Assembly (NCBI RefSeq): GCF_001904725.1
Contig: NZ_MRCE01000003.1
Location: forward strand, 248,001 to 312,000
Length of the DNA stretch: 64,000 bases
Source: Phormidium ambiguum IAM M-71
Lineage (GTDB): Bacteria > Cyanobacteriota > Cyanobacteriia > Cyanobacteriales > Aerosakkonemataceae
Direction: 5' to 3'
The first letter of the stretch is position 1; each line of letters begins with the position of its first letter. The position numbers and the translations under genes are program-made. Below the pieces are notes generated by a model that was not told where the DNA came from, did no database searches, and saw nothing but the letters and a program-made list of their open reading frames with translations. Of this stretch, positions 8,598 through 17,525 are shown piece after piece.

Positions 8598-9218
8598 GTG
8601 AATCTAGCAGAAGGAGTTCAAATTGTTTCTTTTGGACTACTATCATTAATGATGATTGGTGCGGCACTGGGAGTAGTGTTGTTATCTAATATTGTCTATT
8701 CAGCTTTTTTGCTGGGTGGTGTATTTATCAGCATTGCCGGATTATACATTTTGCTGAATGCTGATTTTGTGGCAGCAGCACAAATACTAATCTATGTGGG
8801 AGCAGTGAATGTGTTGATTTTGTTTGCCATTATGTTGGTAAACAAAAGACAAGATTTTGCTCCTCTACCTAATGCTTGGGTACGTCAAGGTGCGACAGCT
8901 TTAGTTTGTGCTGGTTTGTTTGTGTTGCTGGGAACAATGGTTTTAGCAACTCCTTGGTCTACAACTCATGTTGTTGGTACTGTCTCGACTGAATCTTCTA
9001 TTGTCAGAATTGGAGAGCATTTTTTCACTGACTTTTTGTTACCTTTTGAGTTAGCTTCTGTGTTGTTGTTAATTGCAATGGTAGGGGCAATTATTTTAGC
9101 TCGTCGGGAGTACTTACCAGAGCAAACAATATCTCCAGAAAAACAACAACAACCTGCTTTAACTTTACCGGAAAGACCAAAGGAATTGTTAACCGCAGGC
9201 AGTGATAAAAAGAGTTAA
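8598..9218 (+). CDS. ndhG: NDH-1 subunit NdhG (NuoJ homologue)
   Basis: The 206-residue protein has five hydrophobic helices and the conserved region DFVAAAQILIYVGAVNVLIL near residues 57-76, diagnostic of NdhG/NuoJ/ND6, whose mid-helix pi-bulge couples quinone chemistry to proton pumping. The C-terminal 40 residues are hydrophilic and variable. Translation starts at GTG 8598, supported by AAAGGAC 7 nt upstream. ndhE follows after only 25 bp, a tight spacing that contrasts with the repeat-filled gaps elsewhere in this operon. Confidence 0.95.
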   Translation: MNLAEGVQIVSFGLLSLMMIGAALGVVLLSNIVYSAFLLGGVFISIAGLYILLNADFVAAAQILIYVGAVNVLILFAIMLVNKRQDFAPLPNAWVRQGATALVCAGLFVLLGTMVLATPWSTTHVVGTVSTESSIVRIGEHFFTDFLLPFELASVLLLIAMVGAIILARREYLPEQTISPEKQQQPALTLPERPKELLTAGSDKKS

Positions 9219-9243
9219 CTTTTGAGAGGGAAATTCAGGATTC

Positions 9244-9555
9244 ATGCAATTACAATTACAATATTTTCTGCTATTAGCAGCAGCACTTTTCTGTATTGGG
9301 ATTTATGGTTTGATTACTAGCCGCAATGCTGTGCGGGTGCTAATGTCGATCGAACTCCTGCTCAATGCCGTTAATCTGAATTTGATGGGTTTTTCTAATT
9401 TCTTAGATTCCCAGGCAATTAGAGGACAGGTGTTTACAGTGTTCGTAATTACTGTTGCAGCCGCTGAAGCAGCTGTAGGTTTGGCGATCGTTCTGGCTAT
9501 CTACCGCAACCGCGATACGGTAGATATGGAGGCATTTAATTTGTTGAAATGGTAA
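9244..9555 (+). CDS. ndhE: NDH-1 subunit NdhE (NuoK homologue)
   Basis: The 103-residue protein has three transmembrane helices and the NuoK signature [18 protein letters not shown] (residues about 31-48), including the membrane-buried Glu residues needed for proton translocation. A second acidic helix contains [11 protein letters not shown]. Length is standard. AGGA lies close to the ATG. It closes the ndhAIGE block, with nadK 126 bp downstream on the same strand. Confidence 0.96.
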   Translation: MQLQLQYFLLLAAALFCIGIYGLITSRNAVRVLMSIELLLNAVNLNLMGFSNFLDSQAIRGQVFTVFVITVAAAEAAVGLAIVLAIYRNRDTVDMEAFNLLKW

Positions 9556-9557
9556 CT

Positions 9558-9655
9558 AGGGACTGGGGATTGGGGATTGGGGATTGGGGATTGGGAAAGG
9601 CAGAAGGCAAAAATTCCCCTTTCCCCTTTCCCCTTTATCCCCTTTCCCTTTTCCC
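9558..9655. repeat. Tandem repeats between ndhE and nadK
   Basis: GGGGATT units are repeated four times at about 9564-9593, then one GGCAGAAGGC element, then CCCCTTT units at about 9615-9655. It is the third repeat-filled spacer in this cluster and differs in unit from the other two. Confidence 0.75.
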
Positions 9656-9681
9656 CCTGAGAACTAGGAGTGTGTTATTAA

Positions 9682-10605
9682 GTGGAACTAAGACACATAA
9701 TCATTGCACACAAGGCAGGTGATAACCTGAGTCGGCAATGGGCAGAAAATTGTGCGCGACAATTGGAAAAACGGAATTGTCAAGTATTATTAGGCCCAAG
9801 TGGATCGAAAGATAATCCCTATCCAGTTTTTTTGGCTTCCTCAATTCACAAAATAGATTTGGCTGTAGTGTTGGGTGGGGATGGGACGGCATTAGCAGCG
9901 GCGAGACATTTAGCGCCGGAAGGTATTCCGATTTTGGCGGTAAATGTGGGGGGACATTTAGGGTTTTTGACTCAGCCGTTTGAGGAATTTCAGGATACAG
10001 AAAAGGTTTGGGATCGATTGTTGGACGATCGATTTGCGATTCAACGGCGAATGATGTTGCAAGCGGCTTTGTTTGAAGGCGATCGCACGAATCAAGAACC
10101 TATGAGTCAATGGTTTTTGGCGTTAAATGAAATGTGTGTAAAACCTGCTTCTGCCGATCGCATGATCACTTCATTTTTAGAGATGGAAATTGATGGCGAA
10201 GTAGTAGATCAATATCAAGGTGATGGGTTAATTGTTGCTACGCCTACAGGTTCAACTTGTTACACTGTTTCTGCTAATGGGCCGATTATTCATGATGGGA
10301 TGCACGCGATCGCAATTACTCCAATTTGTCCTTTAAGTTTAGCCAGTCGTCCCTTAATTATACCTGCTGGTTCAGTTGTCAGTATTTGGCCTTTGGGTGA
10401 TTATGGTTTAAATACTAAATTGTGGATGGATGGTGTTTTATCAACTGCAATTTGGCCGGGACAAAGAGTAGATGTGCGGATGGCTGATTGTCTTGCTAAA
10501 TTTATTATTTTACGAGAAAACTATTCTTATTATCGAACTTTACGAGAAAAGTTAATGTGGGCTGGTACGCGAATTCATTACAACAATAATCATCGTCATG
10601 GATAA
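9682..10605 (+). CDS. nadK: NAD kinase
   Basis: The 307-residue protein phosphorylates NAD(H) to NADP(H). It shows the GGDGT active-site motif at 65-69 (D67 the catalytic Asp), GGHLGFLT near 92-99, and the second signature QGDGLIVATPTGSTCY near 179-194. The start is GTG 9682, with TAGGAG 11 nt upstream. Cyanobacteria usually carry two NAD kinases, and I cannot say which isoform this is. Placement behind ndhAIGE on the same strand links NADP supply with NDH-1 electron flow; whether they share a transcript is uncertain because of the repeat-filled spacer. Confidence 0.93.
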   Translation: MELRHIIIAHKAGDNLSRQWAENCARQLEKRNCQVLLGPSGSKDNPYPVFLASSIHKIDLAVVLGGDGTALAAARHLAPEGIPILAVNVGGHLGFLTQPFEEFQDTEKVWDRLLDDRFAIQRRMMLQAALFEGDRTNQEPMSQWFLALNEMCVKPASADRMITSFLEMEIDGEVVDQYQGDGLIVATPTGSTCYTVSANGPIIHDGMHAIAITPICPLSLASRPLIIPAGSVVSIWPLGDYGLNTKLWMDGVLSTAIWPGQRVDVRMADCLAKFIILRENYSYYRTLREKLMWAGTRIHYNNNHRHG

Positions 10606-10673
10606 GAAGAAAGTTATGAATTATGAGTTATATCATTTTCAAATAATTCAGTTATGTTTTCCACAGTCATTTA

Positions 10674-10727
10674 ACCCCACCCCTTAATCCCCTCCCCGTA
10701 CACGGGGAGGGGATTAAGGGGTGGGGT
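10674..10727. repeat. Perfect 26-bp-stem palindrome between convergent genes
   Basis: The arms at 10674-10699 and 10702-10727 are perfect reverse complements with only AC between them. Each arm carries CCCCACCCCTTAATCCCC or its complement. The element lies 68 bp after the nadK stop and 13 bp before the stop of the convergent SGNH gene. It could act as a two-way terminator, but its perfection and GC content suggest a dispersed palindromic repeat. Confidence 0.8.
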
Positions 10728-10740
10728 GCTTAAGGTTTTA

Positions 10741-11511
10741 TTAGTGATTATCGGAACCTGATATTATGACTTTTAAATTTAGTGATTGTTCAATAGCAAT
10801 TTCTGCTATTGAAGCCATAATTTTATAACCTCTCCTATTAGGATGTAATCCATCATCTGCTAAGTCAGCCTTTAACATTCCTTGTCGATCTAACATTTGA
10901 CTGTAATAATCAAGGTAAATATGATTGTGTTCTAGACAGTAGCGTTGTAACCATTCATTAAGTTGACGGATTTTTGCAGGTGAATGTACGTGCGATCGCT
11001 CGATTGAACTGTAGTCATTAATAGGTAAAACTGAAGCAAAGATAACTTGAATTTGGTTCGCTTGTGCGAGTTCTGCCATTGAAGCAAAATTATCTTCAAT
11101 CATTGTCAAGGTCATCAAACCTGTATTACCTGCAATATCATTAATTCCGGCTAAAATTAGAACTAATTTTGGTTTAAGTGCGATTACATCAGCACGAAAA
11201 CGAATCAACATTTGTGGTGTAGTTTGCCCAGCAATGCCACGATTAATGTAAGGTTTTTCGGGAAAATAACTGGCTAAATCCCAAAATTCGGTAATGGAAT
11301 CACCGAAAAAAACGATTCGGTTTTCGTTGCTTGTTGGGGGCGGAAGTATGGCGTTAGCTTGTTGATAGTAACCGAGTTGCGCCCAATCAGTTAAACGATG
11401 CTTCAGTTTATCTAGTTTTGCTGTGGGAAGCAGAGACAATGCTGGAGAAATCCAGTGGTACAAAATCCATTCTTTGATGGCAGCAGTTATAATCCGAAAA
11501 GTTTGTTTCAT
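10741..11511 (-). CDS. SGNH/GDSL hydrolase
   Basis: The 256-residue protein contains all four SGNH blocks: GDSI with Ser 72 as nucleophile, Gly 95 in RGIAGQ, Asn 124 in AGIND, and the C-terminal DDGLHP with the catalytic Asp and His. Such enzymes are esterases or lipases acting on acylated carbohydrates, lipids or wall components. A moderately hydrophobic N-terminus (TFRIITAAIKEWILYHW) might attach it to a membrane, but no signal cleavage site is clear. It stands alone downstream of the NblB-like gene and is separated from it by a terminator. The substrate is unknown. Confidence 0.85.
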   Translation of the reverse strand: MKQTFRIITAAIKEWILYHWISPALSLLPTAKLDKLKHRLTDWAQLGYYQQANAILPPPTSNENRIVFFGDSITEFWDLASYFPEKPYINRGIAGQTTPQMLIRFRADVIALKPKLVLILAGINDIAGNTGLMTLTMIEDNFASMAELAQANQIQVIFASVLPINDYSSIERSHVHSPAKIRQLNEWLQRYCLEHNHIYLDYYSQMLDRQGMLKADLADDGLHPNRRGYKIMASIAEIAIEQSLNLKVIISGSDNH

Positions 11512-11536
11512 ATCATTTCACGTCAAGCTGGATAAT

Positions 11537-11564
11537 CTGTTCCGCATTTAAATTAGATAGTTTG
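11537..11564 (-). repeat. Partial copy of the inverted-end dispersed element
   Basis: About 28 bp match one end of the larger elements at 32435-32554 and 45996-46124 (CTGTTCCGC, then ATTTAAATTAGATAGTTTG). The G-rich core and the other end are missing. It lies in the short gap between the SGNH start and the HEAT-gene terminator, and is either a decayed copy or a solo end. Confidence 0.55.
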
Positions 11565-11566
11565 AG

Positions 11567-11620
11567 TAAAAATCTTCTCCTACTTTTCCTAAGTGAAATT
11601 GAGGAAAAGTAGGAGAAGAT
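11567..11620 (-). terminator. Intrinsic terminator after the NblB-like gene
   Basis: Arms 11572-11590 and 11602-11620 form a perfect 19-bp stem with an 11-nt loop. Read on the minus strand the stem is followed by TTTTACTC. It lies 80 bp past the HEAT-gene stop codon and insulates the SGNH gene from it. Confidence 0.8.
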
Positions 11621-11700
11621 AAACAAGGAGAATATAACTAATGCAACTTGGCAGAAATAACTGTGTTCAAGCCATATTTGTTCTGCCTTTTTGCCTTAAT

Positions 11701-12366
11701 TTATGCGATCGGCAAAGAGTTTTTAGCTTCTTGGGCAATTTGTTCTACTTCATCGTTAGTCATAGTTTGCAGTATAGCGAGGGCTTCTGGACTACCTAAA
11801 CGATTGAGTGCTTGAACTACGCGATAACGAACTTGCCAGTCGGGATCTTTGGCGCAGTCACTTAGGAGGTGAACTGCACGTAAATCGCCTAATTCACCGA
11901 AAGAACTGATTGCGGCTGTTTTGACTAAATCTACCTCAGATTTCAGAGCTTCTTCTAGTAACTCAAAACCGCGACTGTCTCCCATTTCTCCTAAAGCGGC
12001 AATGATACTCATTTGTAGCAACCATTCGGAGGTGTTGTGGTAGATTCGCGCTAAGTCTGGGAAAGCTTCTGTTAATTTTAAAGCTCCCAGACAGTCAGCG
12101 GCGGCGGCTTGTACGTCTATTTCGGAGTCGTTTAAGAGACGATCGCGCAAAATCTCGAAAGATTTTGGTAGATTTTCACAGCCAAGGGTGTCTAATTGAC
12201 TAACCGCAGCGTAACGCACTCTGGGATTGCTGTCCTCGATCGGGATTTGAACTAGCCTAAAGGCATTAGGTCTGTCTAACTGACGCAGTTGATTGACGGC
12301 GCGTAAGCGATCGCTAAGTTCCTCTGAACGAAGCAAGTTTTGCACAGAGTCAGGAGTGATGGTCAT
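11701..12366 (-). CDS. nblB: HEAT-repeat protein, NblB/CpcE-type
   Basis: The 221-residue protein consists of repeated helical pairs of HEAT/PBS-lyase type, with segments such as DSNPRVRYAAVSQL, DSEIDVQAAAADCLGAL and DPDWQVRYRVVQALNRLG about 30 residues apart. Length and the opening MTITPDSVQNLL match cyanobacterial proteins annotated NblB, which resemble the phycobilin lyase subunit CpcE and help break down phycobilisomes in nutrient starvation. The HEAT fold is certain; the NblB name is from memory of the family and less sure, since several HEAT-repeat lyase relatives exist. It starts 143 bp downstream of a CBS-pair gene on the same strand. Confidence 0.7.
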   Translation of the reverse strand: MTITPDSVQNLLRSEELSDRLRAVNQLRQLDRPNAFRLVQIPIEDSNPRVRYAAVSQLDTLGCENLPKSFEILRDRLLNDSEIDVQAAAADCLGALKLTEAFPDLARIYHNTSEWLLQMSIIAALGEMGDSRGFELLEEALKSEVDLVKTAAISSFGELGDLRAVHLLSDCAKDPDWQVRYRVVQALNRLGSPEALAILQTMTNDEVEQIAQEAKNSLPIA

Positions 12367-12419
12367 TTGTCAGTAAAAAGGGTTTTCAAAAAACAAAGCT
12401 GATTTGTCACAGGTCAAAA

Positions 12420-12467
12420 GATTTTAGATTTTAGATTTTAGATTGTTCGATCGCAAATCTAAAATCT
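12420..12467. repeat. TTTAGAT heptamer array with inverted partner
   Basis: Consecutive AGATTTT heptamers at 12420-12444 are followed by GTTCGATCGC and then the inverted units AAATCTAAAATCT (12455-12467). The array can fold into a hairpin. It lies in the 143-bp gap between the CBS gene and the NblB-like gene. Confidence 0.65.
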
Positions 12468-12509
12468 AATCTTTAGGTGATGCAATGGCAAATGACCAGG
12501 ACTAATAAA

Positions 12510-12977
12510 CTAGTCTTGACTGGCGGCCATTGCCCGAATAATATCTCCACGAGTGAGGATGCCAACAATGTGACCAGCATCATCAATTACTGGCAACCGA
12601 CGCACGCTTTTTTCGTGCATTAATTGTGCAGCTTTCTGCAAGGGTTGATCGGGATCTGAGGTAATTAACGAATCTTTCGTCATCACTTCTCCCACTGTTT
12701 GCCCTAAAGCTTTGTGTAAATCTCGCTCATAACGGGCAGGATTTTCTAAGTAAATCACGCTATCGAGAATCATGATATATGCTGGAGGCGTTACCCCAGT
12801 TTCCTGCCACATTAAGTCTGTTTCCGAGAGTACACCCACTAATTTGCCAGCTTGATCTACTACTGGCAGACCACTGATGCGTCGCTCTGCCATTATTTTA
12901 ATCGCCTCTTGGAGAGGAGTTTCTGGCCGCACTGAAATTGGATCGCGGCTCATTACATCGGCAACAGTTTTGGGCAT
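12510..12977 (-). CDS. Two-CBS-domain protein
   Basis: The 155-residue protein is a CBS pair: CBS1 about 5-65 (VMSRDPISVRPETPLQEA to LVGVLSETDLM) and CBS2 about 93-152 (VMTKDSLITSDPDQPLQKA to IVGILTRGDIIRAM). CBS pairs bind adenosine nucleotides and switch partner proteins; stand-alone forms are common in cyanobacteria. There is no fused effector. It lies between an NblB-like gene and two adenylate cyclases, so nucleotide sensing is a reasonable theme, but the ligand is unknown. Confidence 0.9.
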   Translation of the reverse strand: MPKTVADVMSRDPISVRPETPLQEAIKIMAERRISGLPVVDQAGKLVGVLSETDLMWQETGVTPPAYIMILDSVIYLENPARYERDLHKALGQTVGEVMTKDSLITSDPDQPLQKAAQLMHEKSVRRLPVIDDAGHIVGILTRGDIIRAMAASQD

Positions 12978-13083
12978 AATCGACTAAATTCTTCCTGATC
13001 AATTCCCCGTTATCCTAATTGTAGGAAATAATACGATTTTTCTGAGTAGGATTTACAGATTGTTAATCAATAGTTCTGTTTAC

Positions 13084-16000
13084 TTAACCCATTCTTCCTG
13101 TTAGCAGGTAAGTGGTCATTTCTCCTTTGCCTTTGATGGGGATGTTGCCGCGTTTTTGGAAGTGGTATTTGTCTCGGAGTAGTTCGTAGGTTGTGGTTGT
13201 GACTTGAATTTGTCCGGCTAAGCCGTGAGATTCCATGCGGCTGGCGGTGTTTACGGTGTCACCCCAGAGGTCGTAGATGAATTTTTTGATGCCGATTACG
13301 CCTGCGATCACGGGGCCTGTATTTATGCCTACGCGGAGTTGAACGTTTTGTCCGGCTTCGCGGTTGAAGCGATCGATCTGTATTTTCATGTCTAATGCCA
13401 TTTCTGCGATCGCCTGAGCATGATCTTTACGAGGTATTGGTAGTCCGCCGACTACCATGTAAGCATCGCCAATGGTTTTAATTTTTTCTAAGCCATGTTC
13501 TTCGGTTAGTTCGTCGAAGGTGGAGAAGATTTCGTTGAGCATTTCTACTAGTTCCACTGGGGGAATGTTGGCAGAAAGTTCGGTGAATCCGACGATATCG
13601 GCAAACAGAACTGTGGCTTCTTTAAAGATATCTGCGATCGTGCTTGCTTCTTTTCTTAGGCGTTCGGCGATCGGTTGTGGCAAAATATTTAACAGTAATT
13701 TTTCGGTTTGTTCTTGTTGGTAGCGTAGTGCTTCTTCAGTTGTTTTGCGGTTGGTAATATCTTCGATCGTTCCTTCGTAATAAAGGATTTTTCCTTGCTC
13801 ATCGCGGACAGCACGAGTATTTTCTGAAACCCAAATAATTTGGCCATCTTGACGATAAACTTGGGATTCAAATCCAGATACACTGTTATGTTCTTCAATT
13901 AATTGAATAAACTTTAATCTGTGCTGCGGCTTGACATAAACTTGCTGCTCTACGTTTTGGATATTGTGCATCAATTCTTCTGGTGAATTGTAGCCGTATA
14001 ATTTAGCTAAGGCTGGATTGGCACTTAAGTAACGCCCATCTACTGAAGTTTGAAAAATTCCTTCTACAGCATTTTCAAAAATTTGACGATACTTTTCTTC
14101 CGCGAGGCGTAATGCTGCTTCTGAGCGGTTTCTTTCGCGTATTTCTACTAATAATTGATGGTTGGCTGCTTTTAAAGCGGCGGTTCTTTCTTCAACGCGA
14201 ATTTCTAATTCTTCATTAGCTTTTAAAAGTGCTTGTTGAGCGCTGCGACGTTCTGCGCCTTCCATTGCTAGGGCGACAAAATCGGCTAAAGAGGCGGCAA
14301 AGTTTTCTTCTTCTATAGTCCAATTACGCGGTGTACCAATATGTTCATGACAAACTACACCAATCATTTTTCCGCTTAATCTGATTGGCGAATCTAACAT
14401 GGAAGTTATCCCTAAAGGAGTCATGTAATTATCAGTAAATTCGCTAGTTCTCGGGTCTTTACGAGCGTTATGGGCAGCAATGATGCGTTCGGTTTGTAAA
14501 GATTGAAAATAGTTGGGATAATCTACAGAGAATAATTCTAATCCTGAAGAGTGGCGATCGCTACTACGTTCATATAAATCTAAGCAAATAATCCCAGTTT
14601 TTTCGGAATTGTACAACCAAACACTAACTCTTTCTAACTCTAATGTATTAGTAGCGGTTTCGGTAATTGCTTGAATTGCTACTGATAAATCACCACAAAT
14701 AAGTTTGTTATTAGTTGCTAATTCTAACAGAGCAGTACTTTGTTTTCGTAAACGTCTTTCGCTGGCTTTCAAATTTTCTTCTGCACGTTTACGTTCGGTA
14801 ATATCGCGCCAAACTACGTGGAGGACTTGTTCGCGTTGTAAGGGAATGGCGGTGAGTAATACTTCAACGGGAAATTCTGAACCATCTAAACGTTTATGTA
14901 TCCATTCAAATCTCAAATTTCCCCGACTAATAGCTAAGGTGTTATTTTCATTAGCTTTTTGTAAAGAGTAACTACCATCAGGTTGTTTTTCTGGGGATAG
15001 TTGTGCTGGGTGTAAATTTAATAATTGTTTTTTGCTGCTAGCACCAATCATTTCTACAGCAGCTTGGTTACAGTCGATGAATTTATCGTTTTTTAATAAT
15101 AGTATGGCATCACCCGATCGTTCAAATAATAAGCGGAATTTATTTTCACTTTCTCGCAAGTCTTCTTCAGTGCGTTTGCGCTCAGTAATATCTTCATAAG
15201 TGACTAATATTCCCACTACGTTTCCTTCAGCATCATGTAAAGGAATTTTGCTAGTTTCTAACCAAGCTTCCCGACTGTCTTTGAATTCAAAGAATTCACA
15301 ATATTGAGTAACTTGGTTATTACTGTTCATTACTTGTCGATCGATCGATCGTAAAAAGTCAGCTTGGGTTTCACTCTTACAAAAATCATATTCAGTTTTG
15401 CCAACAACTAAGACTGGATCTGTTAAACCAACATCTTCAGCAAACTTTTGGTTACAGCCTTGATAAACTGAATTTAGGTCTTTCCAAAAAATTGCTTGGG
15501 GAATATTATCCATCACCAAACGTAGCATTTGTTGAGATGCTCTTAAGGCTTCTTCTGCTTGCTTTCTTCTGCTGATATCGCGGACTACGGCTTGGACAAC
15601 TTGGCGGGGTAAACCATCTTGATTTTCTGTTTCCAATTCCATACAAGTTAGCCAAACTTCGGCGGGGAATAGACTACCATCTAGTCGAGAATGTAGCCAT
15701 TCAAATCTACATTTACCTAATTGCAAAGCTATTTGAATTTTTTGAGCAATCAGAGTGGCAGAGTCTTGATTGTTTGGTTGAATTTTGGGACTAAAATGAG
15801 CAGGATTTTGGCCACAAAATTGTTCTTTGCTAGTGCAACCAAACATTTCTAATGTGGCGCGATTGCAATCAATATAAGCTGTTTCATCTAACAGCATTAC
15901 GGCATCACTTGTTGATTCGTAAAGAGTCCGAAATTTTTGTTCTGATTCTTGGAGTTTGGCTTCAGCTTGTTTGCGTTTGCTAATATCTGTACCAATCGCC

Positions 16001-17268
16001 AGTAACCCTGTAGAATTTCCATTTTCATCAAATAAAGCTTTGTTGCGCCAAGCAATCCAAACTATTTCTCCATTGCGCCGAATATTTTCGTTTTCTTGAT
16101 GGTTATATTCTTCTGGATGTAACAGCAGTTGCTTAATAAATTCAGTTAAATTTTGCCCGGAACTATCAGTTAAAGGAACTATAGTTCCGATGATATTTTT
16201 CCCAATAATTTCCGGTTCGGAATAACCAAAAAAGCGTTGAGCAAATTCATTAAAAAAGGTAATATTACCTTCAGTATCGATTTTAATAATAATACTATTA
16301 GCGTTTTCTACTAATTCCCGATATTTAGTTTCTGATTCTTTTAACGCGAGAGTCGCTTGTTGTACTGCTTGACGTAATTGGTCTGGCGATCGCACCCAAA
16401 TATACACTAAAACACCAGTTAAGATCGCGGAAATTCCCCCACCTATTCGTAACCAATAAGAAATCGGTGCTTGTTTTGTCCAACCACTTACAGGAATTGC
16501 GGCTAATTGCCAATAACCAGTGGGTAATTTTACTTCTAAAATTACGGGATTTTTGCTAAAAATTACTTCATTACCAAAAAATACTTCACCTTGGTCTCCT
16601 AACCCATCTTTTCCCCGCAAAGCAAATTCAACTGACTGAGAAGATTGAGGAAGATTTTTTTCTTGATTCCCTGATTTTATTAATCCTGCTTCTCGAAAAA
16701 TTGTGTCTCTGTCCACAATTACACCAGCTAATCCCCAGTATTTTCCTGTTTCTGGGGGTTGATTTGGGGGTGTTAGAAAAATGGGAGTGCGGTTGATAAA
16801 ACCTACACCCCCTTCTACTAAGTTTACTGGCCCTGCGATGACAGTTTTTCGACTATTAATTGCGCGTTGAATCGCCTCTCGTTCTTCCGGGACTGATGAA
16901 GGATCGAATCCGATCGCTGCTTCATGTCCTTCGTATGGGTAAATGTGAGAAATTATCGAATTTTTGTATAAAGCTACACTGCCAACGCCAGTTTGTTGCG
17001 AAACTAATACTTTGGCAAGACGTTCAAATTCGGCTTGGTCAAGTTCTGGATGATTGGAAACATAAGCGACTAAGCCTCGCGCTAAAAATAATCGGGAGTT
17101 CAATGCACCTTCTAATTTGGCGCGGACTGTGCTGAGTTGCTGCAATACATCGGCGCGATTTCTTTCCCGGAAGCGTTGTTCCTCGGCGCGATCGATCGTC
17201 CAAACTCCAGCTAAAACTACCATTCCGGCTGAAAGTGCGGCTATATAGGGTAAAAGGCGAATTCTCAT
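13084..17268 (-). CDS. CHASE-PAS-GAF adenylate cyclase (class III)
   Basis: The 1394-residue receptor has an N-terminal helix (about 6-26), an extracytoplasmic CHASE-type domain (about 40-255), a second helix (about 272-292), four PAS domains (about 310-830), a GAF domain (about 850-1005), a coiled coil (about 1005-1060), a fifth PAS (about 1065-1190) and a class III cyclase domain (about 1215-1394). The metal-binding residues are D1224 (LFADIVGF) and D1268 (TIGDAY). K1264 and D1333 (DLWG) fit ATP rather than GTP specificity, and N1340 and R1344 (VNTASRM) complete the transition-state set. It should make cAMP as a dimer in response to an external ligand plus cytoplasmic cues. A second cyclase follows the same strand immediately upstream at 17526-19595. 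Confidence 0.93.
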   Translation of the reverse strand: MRIRLLPYIAALSAGMVVLAGVWTIDRAEEQRFRERNRADVLQQLSTVRAKLEGALNSRLFLARGLVAYVSNHPELDQAEFERLAKVLVSQQTGVGSVALYKNSIISHIYPYEGHEAAIGFDPSSVPEEREAIQRAINSRKTVIAGPVNLVEGGVGFINRTPIFLTPPNQPPETGKYWGLAGVIVDRDTIFREAGLIKSGNQEKNLPQSSQSVEFALRGKDGLGDQGEVFFGNEVIFSKNPVILEVKLPTGYWQLAAIPVSGWTKQAPISYWLRIGGGISAILTGVLVYIWVRSPDQLRQAVQQATLALKESETKYRELVENANSIIIKIDTEGNITFFNEFAQRFFGYSEPEIIGKNIIGTIVPLTDSSGQNLTEFIKQLLLHPEEYNHQENENIRRNGEIVWIAWRNKALFDENGNSTGLLAIGTDISKRKQAEAKLQESEQKFRTLYESTSDAVMLLDETAYIDCNRATLEMFGCTSKEQFCGQNPAHFSPKIQPNNQDSATLIAQKIQIALQLGKCRFEWLHSRLDGSLFPAEVWLTCMELETENQDGLPRQVVQAVVRDISRRKQAEEALRASQQMLRLVMDNIPQAIFWKDLNSVYQGCNQKFAEDVGLTDPVLVVGKTEYDFCKSETQADFLRSIDRQVMNSNNQVTQYCEFFEFKDSREAWLETSKIPLHDAEGNVVGILVTYEDITERKRTEEDLRESENKFRLLFERSGDAILLLKNDKFIDCNQAAVEMIGASSKKQLLNLHPAQLSPEKQPDGSYSLQKANENNTLAISRGNLRFEWIHKRLDGSEFPVEVLLTAIPLQREQVLHVVWRDITERKRAEENLKASERRLRKQSTALLELATNNKLICGDLSVAIQAITETATNTLELERVSVWLYNSEKTGIICLDLYERSSDRHSSGLELFSVDYPNYFQSLQTERIIAAHNARKDPRTSEFTDNYMTPLGITSMLDSPIRLSGKMIGVVCHEHIGTPRNWTIEEENFAASLADFVALAMEGAERRSAQQALLKANEELEIRVEERTAALKAANHQLLVEIRERNRSEAALRLAEEKYRQIFENAVEGIFQTSVDGRYLSANPALAKLYGYNSPEELMHNIQNVEQQVYVKPQHRLKFIQLIEEHNSVSGFESQVYRQDGQIIWVSENTRAVRDEQGKILYYEGTIEDITNRKTTEEALRYQQEQTEKLLLNILPQPIAERLRKEASTIADIFKEATVLFADIVGFTELSANIPPVELVEMLNEIFSTFDELTEEHGLEKIKTIGDAYMVVGGLPIPRKDHAQAIAEMALDMKIQIDRFNREAGQNVQLRVGINTGPVIAGVIGIKKFIYDLWGDTVNTASRMESHGLAGQIQVTTTTYELLRDKYHFQKRGNIPIKGKGEMTTYLLTGRMG

Positions 17269-17525
17269 AAATACACATTAATCGAACGATCTACCTAATT
17301 AAATTTTCATCACTCAAACAATAATTCAGAAACAATGCTACACTGACAGTCTAGCTAATTTGAGTTTTATTGTTGAATTTAGCTAAATTTGCTTAATTAA
17401 CTTGATAGAAAACACCCTGTAGTTAACCGAATTAATTGCGGCTTTTATTTAGGTTATCTAATTTTTCTGAATTTGACCTGGGAATTTTAGATTTTCCGCC
17501 AAAAATACCTAAATTTTTCTCATTT

